Source: Erythrophleum ivorense
Taxonomy: Eukaryota > Streptophyta > Magnoliopsida > Fabales > Fabaceae
DNA: 64,000 nucleotides
Reading direction: 5' to 3'
Assembly: GCA_026724425.1 (NCBI GenBank)
Contig: JAIUCV010000009.1
Location: forward strand, 17,371,294-17,435,293
In this document: piece by piece, positions 59,031 through 64,000 of the stretch
Layout of the letters: each line of letters starts with the position of its first letter
How positions within the stretch are numbered: the stretch's first letter is position 1
Position numbers and translations under genes: made by a program
The notes under the pieces: generated by a model
Told to the model about the DNA's origin: nothing
What the model saw: only the letters and a program-made list of their open reading frames with translations
The model's database searches: none

Positions 59031-61941
59031 CCTATGATTTTCTAATCCACCTTGAGGCTAGCAAGGAAGAAGACCTTGGAGAAGCTTGAATCCATGGAAG
59101 AATAATTCAGAATTTTGGCTAAGACTTTTCTATTTTTCCTACACTTTTTCTCTTTCATTTATTGTCTTGGTTAAGTTGTATTTGATGGGGAATTTGTGTA
59201 ATTATAATTAGTGGCTGGTTAGACACTAATTAGGAAGTATTTTTTGTTGATTAATTGATCTGATTAATTCCAATATTATCTGAATTTCCCATGTATGCTT
59301 CGAAGGTGTTCGATAAAATACATGAGTGAGCTTAATTGTTTGATTTGAAGATTCCTTAATGTTTAGTTGGTTAATTAAATATTTAGGATGATTCAGAGGC
59401 TAATCAATCAGTTAATCAATCAAATTGGATGTTCATTGATCTTAGAAACAAGAATTAACAATCTAATGCGGGATTGAGGTCTCAATTCAACGTTGGATTA
59501 TTAATCTCTTGAATCTTGAGTGGTTACCCAAGATAATTTGTTATAAACATGATTAGGAACTCTTAGACCAGAATTAATCATAATTGGATTAGGATAAGGA
59601 TAGTGGATACCAAGGGACAAATCCAAAGCTAGTCACAAGACCATAATTCACCCAATTAGATAGAATTTAGGAATTTTAATACAATTTAGTTTTAGGTTAG
59701 TTTAAACCCCCTAATTTAGGAATTTTTTAGAGTCTTTTAACATTTGAAAAACTCAATTAAACATTGAACGCCAATTCCAAGGGAGATGACCTAGGTTGTG
59801 CCATTCGCTACATATTTTATCAACCTAGTATTATTTTGAGGGTTATGCGACGATCCACTTAATAGTTACAGGAGAGAGTTACGTCATGGCTAAGAGGGCT
59901 TCGCCACGGCCAAATGAGTGACAGAAGTGAGGGGCGCCACAGCATGATTAATCTCGCTGCGGCGCAAGTGAATAAAATTTTTCTAGAGAGTAACAGTGAC
60001 GAGGAACGCTGCGGTTTGAGGAATCTCGCCGCAGCGCAGAGTGAAAAACAAATTGCCCATGAGGGTAACAGAATGAAACCTCGCCACGGCGCAACATATA
60101 TCGCCGCAGCGCTAGTCGAGGGAACAAAGTAAGGAGTGTACAGTAGCGAATTTTGCCACAGTGCAAGGGTGTTCCGCCGAGGCGAGGATCGTGGGATTTG
60201 GAACAGTAGCTCTATGAGGCATTTCCACCGTGGCGCCATGTAGGCTTGTTGAGGCGATGGTCCAACTGGCCATGGTAAAATTCATGAAAATTGCCCAACG
60301 AATCCAGTACCTAACTTAGCCATGGTGCGAATGGTCTGGGCCATGGCGTAAGATCCCAAACTCCTACTTTTAGCTTAGAAACCCTAGTTTCTTTAATGGT
60401 AATGCTAGAAAATGATATAGGAATACTTGTGGGAGGTTTTTATATGTTGAAACTAATGAATGGATGAATCATAAACCCCTCATGGTAGTATGATTTCTCT
60501 TATATATTTTTATTTTGTTTGTGGTTGTTTAGTGATGACCCTAACATCAAGGTTCAAATTTCCCTATATTTTCATAACGTAATAAACTGTAACGACTCCA
60601 AACCTTGATCATTAATTATTAATTGCATATTTAACTATAATTACCATGTTTAGAAGGTATGGTTGTCACACAGCAATGATACAAAACTAGTAATCTAGTT
60701 AAATGATACAATCTGACAAGGCTTCCAAACCTATATGCTACCAACCCATTTCATAAGCTTCTATTAATTTTTTCCTTGCTACTAAGAAGTCTAGTCTCTG
60801 AAAATGTTAGCCCACAATGGGGTTGAGATATACAATCTCAGTAACAAAAGGCAATTCCCATATATATGTACAAGTTAATCAATACAATGCAATTTCATGT
60901 CAACAATACCAGAATCAACAATTCAATTTGCAAATGAAATAGTTGAGCTACTAATGACTACTGTCCCATACCATCAATCTTACATAACATGTTAATGGCC
61001 AATAACAACAGGAGAGGTTCATCCATGGCACCTACTCTGTAATGAGCACAACTAAGGCTCAGTGCATCTGGGGTCTGATCACAACTCGGTGCTCGATTAA
61101 AGCACATGCACGGGTGGCAACCACACCACAGTTTCACCATGGATTTATAAGGTCCAATCATAATAACAATTCAAGTAGTCAACCACTTATTTAGCATTTC
61201 AAAAATCAAACATGTGTAACAAATATCATATTAACATGGGCATATACATGGAATTAGGAAAATAATCCCGGTTACCTCAATGAAGCCAATTACTCTTCCT
61301 CTAGCTACCACCGTGATCCAAATCATACCAAGCCTAGCATAAGCATGATTATCATCACTTAACTATCATTAGCAAAGAAATTCTCCCTATCTACAGATTA
61401 TTCTTAACAAGAAATCATTGAGAACTTCTTACCCAAGCTTCCTAATGATCTATTGTGCCATTCAAGGTCCATACATCAAAACTCACCATGATTCACTCCC
61501 CACAACTCCATTTTTGTACATGGAATTAGCCATATACCAAAGTCAACTTATAACATGAAATTTGGGCAAGATTATACCACAAAATGAAAGTAAACACTTA
61601 CCCCATGGTTCCACTAACTTCAAACTCTGAAAATCTTGAAAGGAATCACCCAACACCAAGTTTCAGATTTGAGAAGGAGATGAAAATATGCAAAACCAAA
61701 AACTAATTGGACCAAAATGAAGAGGAGAATGAGAGGGTCAAGTTATATATAACTCACCTTGGCCAAATCATCCTCTAGGAGTCAAAAATGGAGCTGCAAT
61801 GTTGGTAGAACCCTAGTCTCCCTTAAACCTCCGAATTTCCTCCCTTGCCTCTTATGTTTTCTGCTAAATGAGGAGGGAGGTTGCTGACCCTTTAGGGTTA
61901 TTAGGGGGAAATGGGCCAACCCATTAGCCCAAGGTCCATTT

Positions 61942-64000
61942 TGTAACACCCCAAAATTAATTAAGGTGTTAATAATATATTTGGACTAATTAAGAATAAT
62001 TATTATGGAATAATTAGGTAAGCAATATGAATGAGAATTTATAAAGAGATAATATAGGTTCAAGATTTCATTTGGGTTAAAGCTTAATTTGGACCCAAAA
62101 TCAATTTAAATAAGCCATAGGTAAGGATTTATGGAGGCCCAATGATTTTAAGTGCAAGCCCAACTCCTTATCATGAGATTTGGGCCAAGAGAGATCACCT
62201 AGTAATAGCCCAATTTGATTTAGGGGAATGGAGACCCAAGACCCAATTTACATGAGCCCCTATAGTTAGCCCAACACACATTATGCAGACCCAAGTTAGA
62301 TTGACTCTTGGAACTTGGCCTAACCCATCAAATTTCTGCAGCCCAACTTATGAAATAAGGCCCAACAAGAATGAAAATCTGAACCCACAAGGAATTGGGC
62401 CATTGGGTCAGCACATCCCACTTATAGAATTAAGTTTTCTGTAGCCCATTTCATCTAGTTCCAGCCCACATGAAATAATAAGCCCAATTGGACCTTAGGC
62501 TGATGGGTCAACCCATTTTTCATTAAAAACCCTAAGGGTTCAGCAGCCTCTCTCCCCATTGAGCAGAAAACACAAAAGGCAAGGGAGAAAATTCGGAGGT
62601 TTAAGGGAGGCTAGGGTTCTACCAACATGGGAGCTCCATTTTTGACTCCTAGAGGATGATTTAGCCAAGGTGAGTTATATATAACTTGACCCTCTCATCC
62701 TCCTTTTCATTTTGGTCCGATTAATTTCTGGGTTTGAGTATTTTCATCTCCTTCTCAAATTTGAAATTTGGTGTTGGGTGATTCCTTGCAAGATTTTCGG
62801 ACTTGAAGGTTAGAGGGAGGATTAGGTAAGCTTTTCCCTTCCATTTTGTGTATCACATTGCTAGAAAATGCTCCTAAGGATGCATTATCATAATGGGTTC
62901 TGTTATTGTGTGAAATTACAAGGAGATAATGGTGGAAAACCCAATTTTATGGGCTTGATGATTGAAATACGAATTTTGGTGAGTCCATGGTGGATTTTCA
63001 GAGGTGAGGCTATGGCTGTTGTTAAGTGAGTATACCCTTCCCATTTTGATGCATTTTCTATTAGTTTGAAATCCCTATAGTTGACCTTATGATATGGGTT
63101 TTAGTTTCATGTGAAATTACTCAGAAATTGGAGTGAACTATGGCAATTTTTGGTGTGGGAAAGTTAGAATCCGAAATTAAATTCCTTGGTAATTAGGTGA
63201 GTAACCTCTAGTCTATCATTAGTAGTTCAACTCTTTGGATAATTTGATTGTGATTAAAAATGATGATAATTATGCTTGTTATAGGCTTGGTGTGCATTTG
63301 GATTATTATGGTAGCTAGGGGAAGAGTAATTGGCTTCATTGAGGTAACTGGGGTTATTCTTCACTGCCATGTATATGTTCATGTTGATCTGATATTGTTT
63401 GCACATATATGGTTTTGAAATGTTAAATGATTGGTTGACTACTTGAATTGTTATTGTGATTGGACCTTGTGAGTCCATGGTGGAGCTGTGGTGCGGCTGC
63501 CACCCATGCATGTCCTTTGGTCGGGCACTGGGTTGTGATCAGACCCCAGATACACTGAGCCCTGGTTGTGCTCATTATAGAGTAGGTGCCGTGAACGGAT
63601 CTCTCCCGATGTTGTTGGCCATTAACATGTTGTGTATGACTGTTGGTATGGGACAATAGTTCTTTGTAGTTCAACTAGTTCATTTGCAAATTAAATTGAT
63701 GATTCTGGTATTGATGACATGAAATTGCATTGGATTGATTAACTTGTACATATATATGGAATCTGCCCTTTTGTTACTGAGATTGTATATCTCACCCCAT
63801 TATGGGCTAACATTTTCAGGGACCGGACCTCTTAGTGGCAAGAAGAAAATTAATGGGAGTTTGCTAAATAGTTTGGTAGCACATCGGTTTAGGAGCTTTG
63901 ACAAAATGTATTGTAACTAAATTGCTAGTTTTGTATCATTGCTGCATTGCATCATGAGTTGCCAAGTATAGGGATTGTATATGTAATTTGATTATCATGG
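61942..64000 (+). mobile_element. LTR-B copy B6, forward, cut by the window end
   Basis: Starts TGTAACACCCC in B4 sequence. The predicted TSD is cattt (61,937-61,941), its second copy being outside the window. The GC-rich module lies at 63,461-63,615, and the leader has 'ggaggctagggttctacc' and 'agccaaggtgagttatat' near 62,662. It closely matches the reverse B4 sequence at 60,676-61,935. Confidence 0.85.

Larger units (their letters stand above)
57159..59861 (+). mobile_element. 2.7-kb insertion of a different type, candidate solo LTR or non-autonomous element
   Basis: Interrupts B5 between 'gagatagt' and 'tacaggag', with a TSD atagt at 57,154-57,158 and 59,862-59,866 (tagtt would fit as well). 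The intact order is seen in reverse in B4 near 54,655-54,705. It begins TGATAAGCATAATTT and ends 'tatgcgacgatccactta'. Both ends resemble those of some long plant gypsy LTRs, but that is only a recollection. It contains G-box and TATA motifs, a tandem 'cgctggaag' stretch (58,195-58,260) and a CATC/CATT-rich tract. Open frames in it (57,763-58,011; 58,730-59,089) are low-complexity and match nothing known. Confidence 0.75.
55006..60670 (+). mobile_element. LTR-B solo LTR, complete (copy B5), forward
   Basis: Perfect TSD cagca (55,001-55,005 and 60,671-60,675). It starts TGTAACACCC and ends GGTTGTCACA. With the insert at 57,159-59,861 and one TSD copy removed it is 2,957 bp. The GC-rich module is at 56,197-56,357 and the array of CGCCGCGGC-type cores at about 59,880-60,370. 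It is inserted into B4 in the opposite sense. Confidence 0.92.
53894..61941 (-). mobile_element. LTR-B copy B4, reverse, host of B5 and B6, runs past the window
   Basis: Starts TATGACAACCC (a decayed TGTGACAACCC) at the broken end of L1. Its own sequence is 53,894-55,005 and 60,676-61,941. Between these lies B5 with TSD cagca, and after 61,941 lies B6. The join 'aatgcagca' then 'atgatacaaaactag' is confirmed by the forward copy of the same sequence at the window end (about 63,920-63,975). It holds core-array sequence at about 54,200-54,650, more diverged than in B1-B3. The other terminus is outside the window. Confidence 0.82.

Noticed and set aside
58730..59089. Open frame of 119 residues, Ser/His/Pro-rich
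   Set aside because: Most of it is a translation of the CATC/CATT tract, so the length is due to the repeat lacking stops.

Overview
This window looks like plant (angiosperm, probably eudicot) heterochromatin made almost entirely of nested transposable elements. It is AT-rich. I see no host protein-coding gene, tRNA or rRNA gene that I can support. The plant assignment rests on the element families: a Ty3/gypsy chromovirus with a C-terminal chromodomain and an initiator-tRNA-Met primer site, a plant-type L1 LINE with an endonuclease-RT-zf-RVT order, a Ty1/copia element, and many long LTRs. The species cannot be fixed from this sequence.

The backbone from about 12.8 to 53.9 kb is one very old L1-type LINE on the + strand, split into pieces. 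Its ORF1 is split by a minus-strand copia element (13.4-35.5 kb). The stretch near the ORF1/ORF2 junction holds a structurally complete minus-strand Tekay-like chromovirus (36,812-47,015; TSD tgttt). Its endonuclease holds a solo LTR of family B (48,114-51,029). The copia pol gene is itself split by an internally deleted LTR-B (15,340-26,745; TSD cttct). That copy contains a full LTR-B (15,817-26,216; TSD aaggt), which holds two inverted solo LTRs of family D (17,408-21,130, TSD agcac; 21,191-24,917, TSD aagca). This gives five levels of insertion.

I use two working names. LTR-B is about 2.94 kb, begins TGTAACACCCC and ends GGTTGTNACA; at least seven copies or parts are present and I see no internal region for any. 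LTR-D is about 3.6-3.7 kb, related over much of its length to the LTR of the Tekay-like element, and is present as solo LTRs and fragments. The left part (1-10.9 kb) is B and D copies nested in each other. The right part (53.9-64 kb) is a reverse LTR-B holding two forward LTR-Bs, one of which carries a 2.7 kb insertion of another type (57,159-59,861; TSD atagt).

The only proteins recognisable are retroelement remnants: copia gag/integrase/RT-RNase H, L1 ORF1/EN/RT/zf-RVT, and chromovirus gag/PR/RT/RH/IN/chromodomain. All carry stops or frameshifts. In the chromovirus several stops are TAG where the family has Gln (CAG), as expected from deamination of methylated CHG sites. The most unusual signals are a 3.7-kb inverted LTR pair with a 60-bp spacer, and arrays of near-palindromic cores about 20-23 bp apart inside two different LTR families.
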